Source of the DNA: Methanobrevibacter sp. | Lineage (GTDB): Archaea; Methanobacteriota; Methanobacteria; Methanobacteriales; Methanobacteriaceae | Assembly: GCA_016838945.1 (NCBI GenBank) | Contig: JADLKP010000109.1 | Coordinates: forward strand, 1-7,301 | DNA: 7,301 nucleotides | Direction of reading: 5' to 3' | In this document: positions 1 to 5,662 of the stretch, one piece after another | How the letters are laid out: each line of letters opens with the position of its first letter | Numbering within the stretch: position 1 is the stretch's first letter | Program-made: the position numbers and the translations under genes | The notes under the pieces: model-generated | Seen by the model: the letters and a program-made list of their open reading frames with translations, nothing else | The model's database searches: none | What the model was told of the DNA's origin: nothing

Positions 1-78
1 AAAAAGTTTAATAAATTTCTAAAATTTTCTACAAAACTATAATAATAAATTATTACTAAAATTAAATTAAAAAATAGG

Positions 79-130
79 TAAAAAGAATTATAAAATCTAG
101 ATAAAAAGAATTATAAAATAGATAAAAAGA
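79..130. repeat. short tandem repeat carrying a duplicated TATA-like box
   Basis: Two near-identical units of about 21-23 bp (79-101 and 102-122) are followed by a partial third unit (123-130). Each full unit starts TAAAAAGAATTATAAAAT, so the TATA-like core ATTATAAAAT occurs at 87-96 and again at 110-119. At the usual archaeal TATA-to-start distance of about 26 bp, the first box would start transcription near 118 and the second near 141-143. The duplication may therefore give the downstream DUF447 gene two alternative promoters. The repeat is seen directly; the promoter role is inferred. Confidence 0.55.
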
Positions 131-156
131 TAATAAAAAATAATGGATCAAATCAC

Positions 157-162
157 AGGTGA
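157..162 (+). promoter_or_regulatory. Shine-Dalgarno that favours the ATG at 167
   Basis: AGGTGA lies four bases before the in-frame ATG at 167. It matches the 3' end of archaeal 16S rRNA (complement AGGAGGTGAT) at ideal spacing. The earlier ATG at 143 has no such sequence. The two ABC genes in this window use the same AGGTGAT signal. Confidence 0.6.
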
Positions 163-166
163 AAAT

Positions 167-844
167 ATGGTCCAAGAACTAATTTTAAGTAACAAACACT
201 ATAAAAAGGCAGATAAATTAGAATCATTGAATATGTTTAAAGGACAGCTCTATGAAACAATTGTCACAACACAAAGCAATGAACATATCAAAAATGCCGC
301 ACCGATTGGAGTGATATGCAAGGACTCAAATCATGTTGTCATTCATTTGGACAATTGCGTTCACACCCACCTGAACATCATGGAAAATGGGGAATTGATT
401 GTAAACATTACGAAGAATCCTCTTATTTTTACTCATTCCACTCTTGGAGAACTTGACGATGAGTGTTTTGATGAATTCAATGGTTTTCCAATGATAAAAG
501 ATTCCTTAGGATTCTTTAAGGCGCATGTAATCAAGACAATTGAAAAGAAAAGGGAAAATGACTACAACGATGGAAAAGGAAATGTGGTGACTTGTGAAGT
601 TGAAGACATTTACATAAGTGAAACCCATGAGGTCATTCCTCTAAACAGAGCCATGAATGCAGTTATAGAAAGTTTGGTTTATTATTGCAGATTCGACCAC
701 AAGTACAAAGAAAAACAGGACATGATCTGGACTCATATGAAAGAGCTGAATAGAGTATGTCAAAAAGTGGGAAATGAAAAAGAAAAGAGATCCATGAAAC
801 TTATTTTAGATAAATTAAAAGAAAATCATGAGTATTTGGAATAA
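167..844 (+). CDS. DUF447 family protein (flavin-reductase-like split barrel)
   Basis: This is a soluble protein of 225 aa from the ATG at 167, or 233 aa from the upstream ATG at 143. I chose 167 because AGGTGA sits four bases before it. The core starts with LYETIVTT (residues 29-36 from this start) and continues with NAAPIGV, which is the DUF447 signature of archaea. Members have a split-barrel fold like FMN-binding flavin reductases, and to my recollection a methanogen homologue was crystallised with FMN. The later sequence (HEVIPLNRAMNAVIESLVYY) and a Lys/Glu-rich helical C-terminus fit the helical second half of the family. No enzymatic reaction is established for this family, so none is claimed. 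There are no membrane segments or signal peptide. The gene stands alone on +, convergent with the 71-aa gene. If transcription starts at the second upstream TATA-like box, a leaderless message beginning at 143 is possible. Confidence 0.85.
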   Translation: MVQELILSNKHYKKADKLESLNMFKGQLYETIVTTQSNEHIKNAAPIGVICKDSNHVVIHLDNCVHTHLNIMENGELIVNITKNPLIFTHSTLGELDDECFDEFNGFPMIKDSLGFFKAHVIKTIEKKRENDYNDGKGNVVTCEVEDIYISETHEVIPLNRAMNAVIESLVYYCRFDHKYKEKQDMIWTHMKELNRVCQKVGNEKEKRSMKLILDKLKENHEYLE

Positions 845-910
845 GAATAAAAAAAGATTGGATAATAGAAAAAAGAATAAAAAAATATTAAAAATTAAAA
901 ATCTATTTTT

Positions 911-920
911 AAAAAAAAAA
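911..920 (-). terminator. oligo-T terminator of the 71-aa membrane protein gene
   Basis: Ten consecutive A on + (T on the coding strand) begin about five bases after the TAG stop of the minus-strand gene. There is no stable hairpin. Uninterrupted T-runs are the usual archaeal intrinsic terminator. The 81-bp gap 845-925 between the convergent genes holds little else; only a short T5 (906-910) is available to end the + gene. Confidence 0.5.
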
Positions 921-925
921 TTTAG

Positions 926-1141
926 CTATGCACTTGCCATAACATATGCGTCATAAGCAGCATAAATAGCAATTATCAATCCAATAATGTATATAATCCA
1001 AGTTTTAAATACAAACATAGCGATTAACATCACAATGAAAGCTATAATAAAGAGTATGATACCTCTTTGTATGTTTCCTTCTAATGCTTGACCTAATCCT
1101 GGAATAATAAATGAACAGATTGCTGCAAGAATAGGGTTCAT
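926..1141 (-). CDS. small membrane protein with PGLGQ motif (TM2-like)
   Basis: This 71-aa protein is almost entirely hydrophobic. A first segment (about residues 3-18) ends in P14-G-L-G-Q18. It is followed by a short polar turn with G22 and R26-G27, then helices at about 28-45 and 48-68. The PGLGQ...G...RG pattern near the N-terminus and a YDAY element near the C-terminus resemble small TM2-like and related membrane proteins found across bacteria and archaea. Their function is unknown, and none is claimed here. The start is well supported: GGAGGAG lies at 1147-1153, five bases before the ATG. An alternating AT TATA box (1207-1217) lies upstream and a T10 tract downstream, so this is a single-gene transcript. 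It is divergent from another tiny membrane protein gene, and both carry a similar dyad near the predicted transcription start. Confidence 0.8.
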   Translation of the reverse strand: MNPILAAICSFIIPGLGQALEGNIQRGIILFIIAFIVMLIAMFVFKTWIIYIIGLIIAIYAAYDAYVMASA

Positions 1142-1164
1142 ACTTTCTCCTCCATAATTGAATA

Positions 1165-1185
1165 AAGAATTAATAAAAAATTCTT
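1165..1185. promoter_or_regulatory. dyad AAGAATT-N7-AATTCTT before the 71-aa gene
   Basis: Perfect 7-bp arms (1165-1171 and 1179-1185) surround a 7-base AT spacer. The dyad ends 23 bp from the start codon of the minus gene and overlaps the start site predicted from the TATA box at 1207-1217. It could be an operator or a leader hairpin. A very similar dyad precedes the divergent 69-aa gene. Confidence 0.4.
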
Positions 1186-1206
1186 CAAGATTATTATGTT
1201 TAAACT

Positions 1207-1217
1207 AATATATATAT
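1207..1217 (-). promoter_or_regulatory. TATA box of the 71-aa membrane protein gene
   Basis: The 11-base run AATATATATAT on + reads ATATATATATT on the coding strand. At normal archaeal spacing, transcription would start near 1186 and give a leader of about 45 bases that contains the GGAGG ribosome site. The position is inferred from sequence only. Confidence 0.45.
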
Positions 1218-1276
1218 GTTAAAGAAAATAATGGGCAAAAATTTAATAAAATTGATGAAAATAACTAAAAATTGAA

Positions 1277-1298
1277 AAAATATAAAATTTAAATATTA
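1277..1298 (+). promoter_or_regulatory. TATA-like region of the 69-aa membrane protein gene
   Basis: Two overlapping TATA-like stretches, AATATAAAATTT and TTTAAATATTA, lie 65-85 bp before the start codon. Transcription would begin at about 1308-1320, next to the dyad at 1321-1340. The exact box cannot be chosen in such AT-rich DNA. Confidence 0.35.
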
Positions 1299-1320
1299 CT
1301 AAAATAAATTTATTATTAAC

Positions 1321-1340
1321 AAAGAATAGCATTATTCTTT
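1321..1340. promoter_or_regulatory. dyad AAAGAATA-GCAT-TATTCTTT before the 69-aa gene
   Basis: Perfect 8-bp arms surround a 4-base GCAT centre, ending 20 bp before the ATG and 8 bp before GGAGG. The dyad falls at or just after the predicted transcription start. It could be a protein-binding operator or a small hairpin in the leader. The outer bases AAAGAAT/ATTCTT match those of the dyad in front of the divergent gene. Confidence 0.45.
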
Positions 1341-1360
1341 AAAAATATGGAGGATAAATT

Positions 1361-1570
1361 ATGGCTGAAACAATAGACAAAGTTATTGCAATTGTTGGAT
1401 ATCTTCTTGCTATACTTATACCTATATTAGGTCTTATTGCAGGAGTAATATTATACTTTGTAAAAAGAGAAGATCCATTCTACCAAAAACATGCCAAATA
1501 TATTATAATCGTTGCAATAGTTGTATGGGCTGTCAGCGCTTTAATATTGGGTATGAGCATGATGGGTTAA
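1361..1570 (+). CDS. small two-helix membrane protein (possibly DUF4870-like)
   Basis: This 69-aa protein has a short polar N-terminus, a first helix (about residues 7-33), a charged loop (KREDPFYQKHAK, about 35-46) and a second helix (about 47-68). The loop, with a basic/acidic pair, an aromatic and a conserved-looking His before the next helix, recalls the DPFV..HAKQ loop of DUF4870-type membrane proteins. That resemblance is tentative and the function is unknown. The start is secure: GGAGG at 1349-1353 lies seven bases before the ATG. The gene is a single transcription unit ended by T-runs at 1603-1616. Its pairing with the divergent 71-aa membrane protein gene, and the shared dyad, suggest common regulation. 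Confidence 0.78.
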   Translation: MAETIDKVIAIVGYLLAILIPILGLIAGVILYFVKREDPFYQKHAKYIIIVAIVVWAVSALILGMSMMG

Positions 1571-1602
1571 AACAACCATCAATAAAAATTTAAATTTAAA
1601 AA

Positions 1603-1616
1603 TTTTTAATTTTTTT
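1603..1616 (+). terminator. oligo-T terminator of the 69-aa gene
   Basis: T5 (1603-1607) and T7 (1610-1616) follow the TAA by about 35-45 bases with no G/C-rich stem, as is usual for archaeal termination. Confidence 0.5.
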
Positions 1617-1666
1617 CTTATGGATTATTACAAATTAATAAGAATTTTCTATTTTTCCAATCCTTT

Positions 1667-1688
1667 AAAAAATAAAATAAAATAAAAA
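1667..1688 (-). terminator. T-rich terminator downstream of truA
   Basis: This A-rich stretch on + reads as repeated ATTTT blocks on the minus strand, directly after the truA stop codon. It fits an archaeal oligo-T terminator facing the + gene's own terminator. Confidence 0.45.
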
Positions 1689-1697
1689 CTATTTTTC

Positions 1698-2573
1698 TTA
1701 ATCTGTTAAACTTTCCAAGCTTTTTAACATGGATTCACTGACTGAATAAGTCTTCTGCAAATCAAAGAGATTGTCAACCAAATATCTTCTGAATCTCTCA
1801 CAGGCATATTCATCATATCTGAACCTGATTCCATCATATTCAATATCCATAAGGATTAAATTATCAGGCTCTACAACCTTGATGTATGCTCTTGGCTCAT
1901 CCTCTTTAGGATCCAACAATCGCCTTACATCATCAAGAGTTAGCTTCCCATAATTCACATCCAAGAAAACTCTCATCATCTTACGAACCATATTCCATAA
2001 GAAGCTTTCACCATAAATGTCTATAAAAATAGGGCTGTAAGTTTTGTTTAAATGAGCATAATCATTGTTCCTATTCTTATCTGCCTCATCAATTGTTGGT
2101 TTGGATATTATAATATCTTCAATTGTTCTTTCGGTTGTCTTCTGTTTTCTTTTTGTAAAATTAGTGAAGTTATGGGTTCCCTTAAAGACTTCAGCAGTTT
2201 GTCTTAAAAGATCGATATCTAAATCATCTTCAAACAGTATGTATCTATACCAACGCATTTTTGCATATCTTGGCTTGAATCCGAATCTCACAGGTGCCCA
2301 AGCAATAATCTGAATATCCTCAGGTAAGCTATTGTTTATCTGATTGACACGAACCTCCTTTTCGCTTTGGAAACTGATTACATTTCCAAGACTGTGAACT
2401 CCTGCATCTGTTCTCCCAGCTATCCTGAACCTTGAAGCCTTCAAGTCATCAATGTATCCTAATTTCCTAAGATGATAAATCAATTCCTCTTCAACGGTCC
2501 TTACATCAGGCTGTCTTTGAAATCCGTGGAAGTGAGTTCCAATGTAAGCAATCTTTAAGGCAGTTCTTTTCAT
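1698..2573 (-). CDS. truA: tRNA pseudouridine synthase A (TruA)
   Basis: TruA converts uridine to pseudouridine at positions 38-40 of the tRNA anticodon arm, in the cytoplasm and without a cofactor. The predicted protein is 291 aa, slightly longer than the common 250-270 aa. The N-terminus (ALKIAYIGTHFHGFQRQP) is the first conserved TruA block. The catalytic Asp is D56 in GRTDAGVHS, and the FLWNMVRKMMR block near the middle of the C-terminal half is the second family signature. An in-frame GTG at 2582 would add three residues (MIV). I prefer the ATG at 2573 because that same GTGAT fits as the Shine-Dalgarno and because TruA proteins usually start close to the KIAYIG strand. The gene is monocistronic and divergent from the Nudix gene. 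A 13-bp tandem repeat begins about 20 bp upstream of its start. Confidence 0.95.
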   Translation of the reverse strand: MKRTALKIAYIGTHFHGFQRQPDVRTVEEELIYHLRKLGYIDDLKASRFRIAGRTDAGVHSLGNVISFQSEKEVRVNQINNSLPEDIQIIAWAPVRFGFKPRYAKMRWYRYILFEDDLDIDLLRQTAEVFKGTHNFTNFTKRKQKTTERTIEDIIISKPTIDEADKNRNNDYAHLNKTYSPIFIDIYGESFLWNMVRKMMRVFLDVNYGKLTLDDVRRLLDPKEDEPRAYIKVVEPDNLILMDIEYDGIRFRYDEYACERFRRYLVDNLFDLQKTYSVSESMLKSLESLTD

Positions 2574-2577
2574 GACA

Positions 2578-2582
2578 ATCAC
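2578..2582 (-). promoter_or_regulatory. GTGAT that can be either start codon or ribosome site of truA
   Basis: On the coding strand the sequence is GTGATTGTCATG. GTGAT complements the 3' end of 16S rRNA at normal spacing for the ATG at 2573, but its GTG is also an in-frame start. Family alignment favours the ATG. Confidence 0.5.
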
Positions 2583-2593
2583 AAAAAATAATA

Positions 2594-2658
2594 ATTTGAA
2601 TAATTAATTTGAAAAATTAATTTGAATAATAAATTTGAATAATTAATTTTAATAATTA
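2594..2658. repeat. 13-bp tandem repeat, five units, upstream of truA
   Basis: Five head-to-tail units of consensus ATTTGAATAATTA lie at 2594-2606, 2607-2619, 2620-2632, 2633-2645 and 2646-2658. Units 1 and 4 are identical and the others differ by one base. A decayed sixth unit follows at 2659-2671. The array sits between truA (-) and the Nudix gene (+), close to the truA start. It is likely a slippage product in AT-rich DNA; a regulatory role is possible but not shown. The rest of this 240-bp spacer (2672-2813) is AT-rich with a TATA-like AAATATAAATATTT at about 2732-2745 that reads on both strands. Confidence 0.65.
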
Positions 2659-2780
2659 ATATTAATTTTTTTATTAAATTTTTTATTAATTTTTAATTTA
2701 ACATTAATTAATAATATTAATTTTTTATTGAAAATATAAATATTTAGCTATTGATTAAAAAAATCGAAACCCCAATAATT

Positions 2781-2790
2781 AAAAATATAA
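2781..2790 (+). promoter_or_regulatory. TATA box placed for a leaderless Nudix transcript
   Basis: AAAAATATAA is centred about 27 bp before the ATG at 2814. At normal archaeal spacing, transcription would begin at the start codon itself. No Shine-Dalgarno precedes this ATG, which fits leaderless translation. The only G/C-rich patch of the spacer (CGAAACCCC, 2765-2773) lies just upstream of the box. An alternative box at about 2732-2745 would give a leader of about 50 bases. Confidence 0.4.
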
Positions 2791-2813
2791 ACTAAAATAA
2801 CATATAATAAAAT

Positions 2814-3716
2814 ATGAAAACACAACACTATACAAAGGAATCCATAAGTCTCTATGACAATTATAAAATAAATCTTAAAGCTAAAGATACTGACAAGAAA
2901 TTTTATTTCATATTCAGTGATAGGGACCTTCTATTGATAGATAATCACATTCCATTACTCAAAGACTTAAATGAGCTTAACATCAATGAAGAGAATGTTA
3001 AAAACTGCATTTACTTTGGAGAATTTTACCTTAAGGATGCTTATGCAGTTGAACTCTATGAAGACTTTGACATTGAAGGATTTGAGGAAGAGAATGAAGA
3101 GATCAATTTGGAATTCATCAATCTTTATGAAGTCTTTGACATTAACGAAGAGACATATTATCTTGGTGGAAGGGCAATTCAAATAATTGATTGGGAAAAC
3201 AACCACCAATATTGTGGAAGATGCGGTGCAAAAACAGTCACATCTGATGTTGAAATGGCTAAAGTATGTCCAAAATGCGGATTTACAAGCTTTACAAGGA
3301 TTTGCCCTGCAATAATTACCACAATCATCAAGGAAGATGAAGATGATCTTGATGAAAATGGAAACCCAACCAAAAAGATTTTGATGGCAAGGCACTCTTA
3401 TCATGAATATCCAAGATATGCATTGATTGCAGGATTCCTAGAAGCTGGAGAATCAGTAGAGGAAGCAGTAAAAAGAGAAGTTATGGAGGAAGTGGGAATT
3501 GAAGTGGAAGATGTTCAATACTTCGGAAGCCAAACATGGCCATTTCCAAACTCATTGATGATTGGTTGCATCTGCAAATACAAATCTGGTGAAATCAAGG
3601 TGGATGAAAATGAAATCACCACTGCAAAATGGTTTAAGAAAGAAGAAATTGAACAACCGCCATCAGACATTTCCATATTTTCCAGATTACTGAAGAATTT
3701 CAAGGAAAATTACTAA
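2814..3716 (+). CDS. nudC: NudC-like Nudix hydrolase (NAD+ diphosphatase family) with zinc ribbon
   Basis: This family hydrolyses NADH or NAD+ to NMN(H) and AMP, and bacterial NudC also removes NAD caps from RNA 5' ends. The 300-aa protein shows the full NudC order. An N-terminal domain (about 1-120) leads into an ARAL-like GGRAIQIIDW block. A zinc ribbon follows with C134, C137, C152 and C155. The Nudix fold carries a perfect Nudix box at G207-I229 (pattern G-x5-E-x7-R-E-U-x-E-E-x-G-U). The NudC hallmark follows at 239-247 as SQTWPFPNS; the family consensus is SQPWPFPxS, so one Pro is Thr here. About 12 acidic residues (KEDEDDLDENGN, 173-184) extend the loop between the ribbon and the Nudix core. 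The gene is single, without a Shine-Dalgarno, and convergent with the ABC operon. The symbol is given by family; actual substrate preference is untested. Confidence 0.9.
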   Translation: MKTQHYTKESISLYDNYKINLKAKDTDKKFYFIFSDRDLLLIDNHIPLLKDLNELNINEENVKNCIYFGEFYLKDAYAVELYEDFDIEGFEEENEEINLEFINLYEVFDINEETYYLGGRAIQIIDWENNHQYCGRCGAKTVTSDVEMAKVCPKCGFTSFTRICPAIITTIIKEDEDDLDENGNPTKKILMARHSYHEYPRYALIAGFLEAGESVEEAVKREVMEEVGIEVEDVQYFGSQTWPFPNSLMIGCICKYKSGEIKVDENEITTAKWFKKEEIEQPPSDISIFSRLLKNFKENY

Positions 3717-3806
3717 AAAAGAAAAATAAACTATTTAGATTTCATGTAATTTCATGAAAGTTAAAATTTACTTATTTTAAATTAAAATTTTTAAAAAAAG
3801 AAAACT

Positions 3807-3860
3807 AAAAAAGATGTTTTAGAAATTTAAGAGGTTGAGATTCATTAACATCTTTTTTTT
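3807..3860. terminator. bidirectional stem-loop terminator between the Nudix gene and the ABC operon
   Basis: The left arm AAAAAAGATGTT (3807-3818) pairs perfectly with AACATCTTTTTT (3847-3858) around a 28-base loop. The + strand continues to T8 (3853-3860). The minus strand ends in its own T6, then a further T-rich stretch at about 3788-3801. It therefore can end transcripts from both sides. The 178-bp gap between the two genes holds no ORF; besides this stem it has only a 10-bp palindrome TTTCATGAAA at 3750-3759. Confidence 0.6.
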
Positions 3861-3894
3861 AGATAAATTAGAGGTTTTATTAAACAAATATATC

Positions 3895-4620
3895 TTAAAG
3901 AGGAACATCTTTTTTAGTAAAGTAAATATATGAAATAGCTATTCCAACTATGAAAGTAGCTAAGATTACACCATAAGGAATCATCAGACTTACACCATAA
4001 TCTGCTATCTCACCAGATGAAATCAAGTAAGGGCATGCCCAAGGGACATATGGAGCCCAATTTTGCCCAGAGACCAAAAGATTAACTAAAGTCAAAGTTG
4101 CACCTCCAACCATTGCCGGAACCATGTTTGTAATGAACAATGAAATGAATACAAATGGAGAAAATGTCAAAAACAGCAGAAGATTTGCAAAGAGCAATTC
4201 TATAAATCTGTTTATGAACAATCCTAATGTAAATCCACTAAGCCCTGCTAAAAAACCAAAGGCAAGAGCGGATATGCTTGTTACAACTGATAAGATCACA
4301 ATCCAAATCAGGAACATGACATATTTTGAAACTAAAAATTTTCCCCTTGATATTGGAATGGTCAGCATTGTCTTAAGTGTATGCTCATTATATTCCCTGC
4401 CGAAAAGGTATGAAATCACTATTGAAAACAAAAGAATTGCAAACAATACAGACATGTACATATTTACAGTAGAAAACAATGCATCAAAGCTTTGTGTCTC
4501 ATCAAATGCAAATGTTGCTATAAACATTAAAACTGAAGGCAATGCAGCCATAAGCAAACTCAATAAAAATATCTTTGATCTTTTAAGCTTTAGAAATTCC
4601 ATTTCGATAAAAGTAAGCAT
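3895..4620 (-). CDS. ABC-2 type transporter permease (BcrB-like)
   Basis: This 241-aa integral membrane protein has about six helices (around residues 17-37, 54-72, 100-126, 137-163, 165-185 and 216-234) and a short cytoplasmic tail ending KKDVPL. The stretch FGREYNEHTLKTMLTIPISR (73-92), between helices 2 and 3, is the cytoplasmic coupling region typical of BcrB/lantibiotic-immunity-type ABC-2 permeases (REY...TLK.lLt.PIsR). It should pair with the ATPase encoded just upstream to make an exporter. Relatives move peptide antibiotics, other toxic compounds or lipids, but the substrate cannot be read here. AGGTGAT at 4624-4630 lies three bases before the ATG. The 32-bp gap to the ATPase gene has no terminator, so the two are one operon. 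Confidence 0.88.
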   Translation of the reverse strand: MLTFIEMEFLKLKRSKIFLLSLLMAALPSVLMFIATFAFDETQSFDALFSTVNMYMSVLFAILLFSIVISYLFGREYNEHTLKTMLTIPISRGKFLVSKYVMFLIWIVILSVVTSISALAFGFLAGLSGFTLGLFINRFIELLFANLLLFLTFSPFVFISLFITNMVPAMVGGATLTLVNLLVSGQNWAPYVPWACPYLISSGEIADYGVSLMIPYGVILATFIVGIAISYIYFTKKDVPL

Positions 4621-4652
4621 ATAATCACCTATAATCTCAAATAATAATTATC

Positions 4653-5633
4653 CTAATCATTTGAAATGATTCTAGTAAAGAACTCTTCCAAATTCTCTTC
4701 ACACAAATTCACCTTTCTGACATCGATGCCTGAACTGACGAACAATGTGTTGAACTTGTCTCTTAAATCCAAATTGGAAAGCAGATGAATGGTTCCGCCA
4801 ACAGTGCTTTCTTCACTGTTTTCACCAGAATCCAAATCCTCAATATATTCACCTAAACTTCGCTTATAACAGTAATCCTTATTTTCCTTAAATCCTGTTT
4901 TATTCATAAGCTCTAGTGCCAAATCAATATCCGAAACCTCAAATTCAACATATTTATTCAATCGCTCATGCAATTCCTGCCTTGTGATTTCATCAATCAA
5001 TACCCCTTCATCCATAAATCCTATCACATCTGCAATGTTTTCTATCTCACTGAGAATATGGCTTGAAATAAGAATGGTCACTCCATACTCACAGGAGAGC
5101 TTTTTTAGCAAATCCCTGATTTCCTTGATTCCAAATGGATCAAGGCCATTTATAGGTTCATCAAGAATCAACAATTCCGGATTGTGCATAATTGCAGCAG
5201 CTATTCCCAAGCGCTGTTTCATGCCTAAAGAAAAATCCTTGAATTGCTTTGTTTTTTCATGGGCCAGATCAACCATCTCCAAAACCATTTTAACATTTAG
5301 AGGATTATAGTTTCCACGAAGTTTGGCAATGACCTCTAAATTTTCATAGGCAGTAAGATTCTCATAGAATCCTGGAGCCTCTATAATTGAGCCTATGTTT
5401 GAATAAACTTCCTTTGAATGATTTCGGGGGTCCTTTCCAAAAAGAAGGATTTTACCATCACTTGGATATACAAGGTTTAAAAGCATACACATAGTAGTGG
5501 TTTTTCCAGCCCCATTTTTACCTAAAAGACCATAGATCTTCCCTTTTTCCACATGCATATCTATGGAATTCACTACCAGATTGTTTGAATATTTTTTTGA
5601 TAAGCCAGTAGTTTCAATAATGTATTCAGTCAC
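4653..5633 (-). CDS. ABC transporter ATP-binding protein (BcrA-like)
   Basis: This 326-aa protein is the energy-coupling subunit of the exporter. Walker A is GKNGAGKTT (38-46). A BcrA-type Q-loop region at IIEAPGFY (83-90) has Glu where most ABC proteins have Gln. The signature is SLGMKQ (135-140), Walker B is LLILDEP (154-160), the D-loop is GLD (163-165) and the switch His is H192. After the roughly 220-residue nucleotide domain comes a C-terminal domain of about 100 residues containing a Ser/Glu/Asp-rich stretch (about 262-278) that looks like a flexible loop. The start is GTG at 5633, with AGGTGAT (5637-5643) three bases upstream. The permease gene follows after 32 bp. Transcription should begin near 5720, within a phased array of inverted repeats, so a dedicated repressor is likely. 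Confidence 0.93.
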   Translation of the reverse strand: MTEYIIETTGLSKKYSNNLVVNSIDMHVEKGKIYGLLGKNGAGKTTTMCMLLNLVYPSDGKILLFGKDPRNHSKEVYSNIGSIIEAPGFYENLTAYENLEVIAKLRGNYNPLNVKMVLEMVDLAHEKTKQFKDFSLGMKQRLGIAAAIMHNPELLILDEPINGLDPFGIKEIRDLLKKLSCEYGVTILISSHILSEIENIADVIGFMDEGVLIDEITRQELHERLNKYVEFEVSDIDLALELMNKTGFKENKDYCYKRSLGEYIEDLDSGENSEESTVGGTIHLLSNLDLRDKFNTLFVSSGIDVRKVNLCEENLEEFFTRIISND

Positions 5634-5636
5634 AAA

Positions 5637-5643
5637 ATCACCT
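5637..5643 (-). promoter_or_regulatory. Shine-Dalgarno that supports the GTG start of the ABC ATPase
   Basis: AGGTGAT on the coding strand lies three bases before the GTG at 5633. The permease gene has the same AGGTGAT at the same spacing before its ATG, which supports the non-ATG start. Confidence 0.65.
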
Positions 5644-5662
5644 ATTGATAGTAAATTAGTAT

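Noticed and set aside
2659..2760. AT-rich spacer as a possible replication origin or CRISPR leader
   Set aside because: There are no origin-type repeats, no cdc6/orc gene and no CRISPR repeats nearby; the only repeat is a short 13-bp array.
2967..3404. 145-aa ORF on - opposite the Nudix gene
   Set aside because: It overlaps the coding sequence of a complete NudC-like protein in antisense and is rich in Ile/Phe/Cys as expected from a reverse frame; no ribosome site was seen.
3739..3759. Repeated TTTCATG and palindrome TTTCATGAAA after the Nudix gene
   Set aside because: The palindrome is only 10 bp, in an AT-rich 3' region, with no second copy near a promoter. It is too weak to call an operator.
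4124..4624. 166-aa ORF on + opposite the permease
   Set aside because: It lies entirely antisense to a permease gene with clear family motifs and a good ribosome site. Its product is Asn/Lys-rich with no recognisable domain, so it is a shadow frame.
4984..5310. 108-aa ORF on + opposite the ABC ATPase
   Set aside because: It is antisense to the Walker B and signature region of the ATPase, with no family resemblance.
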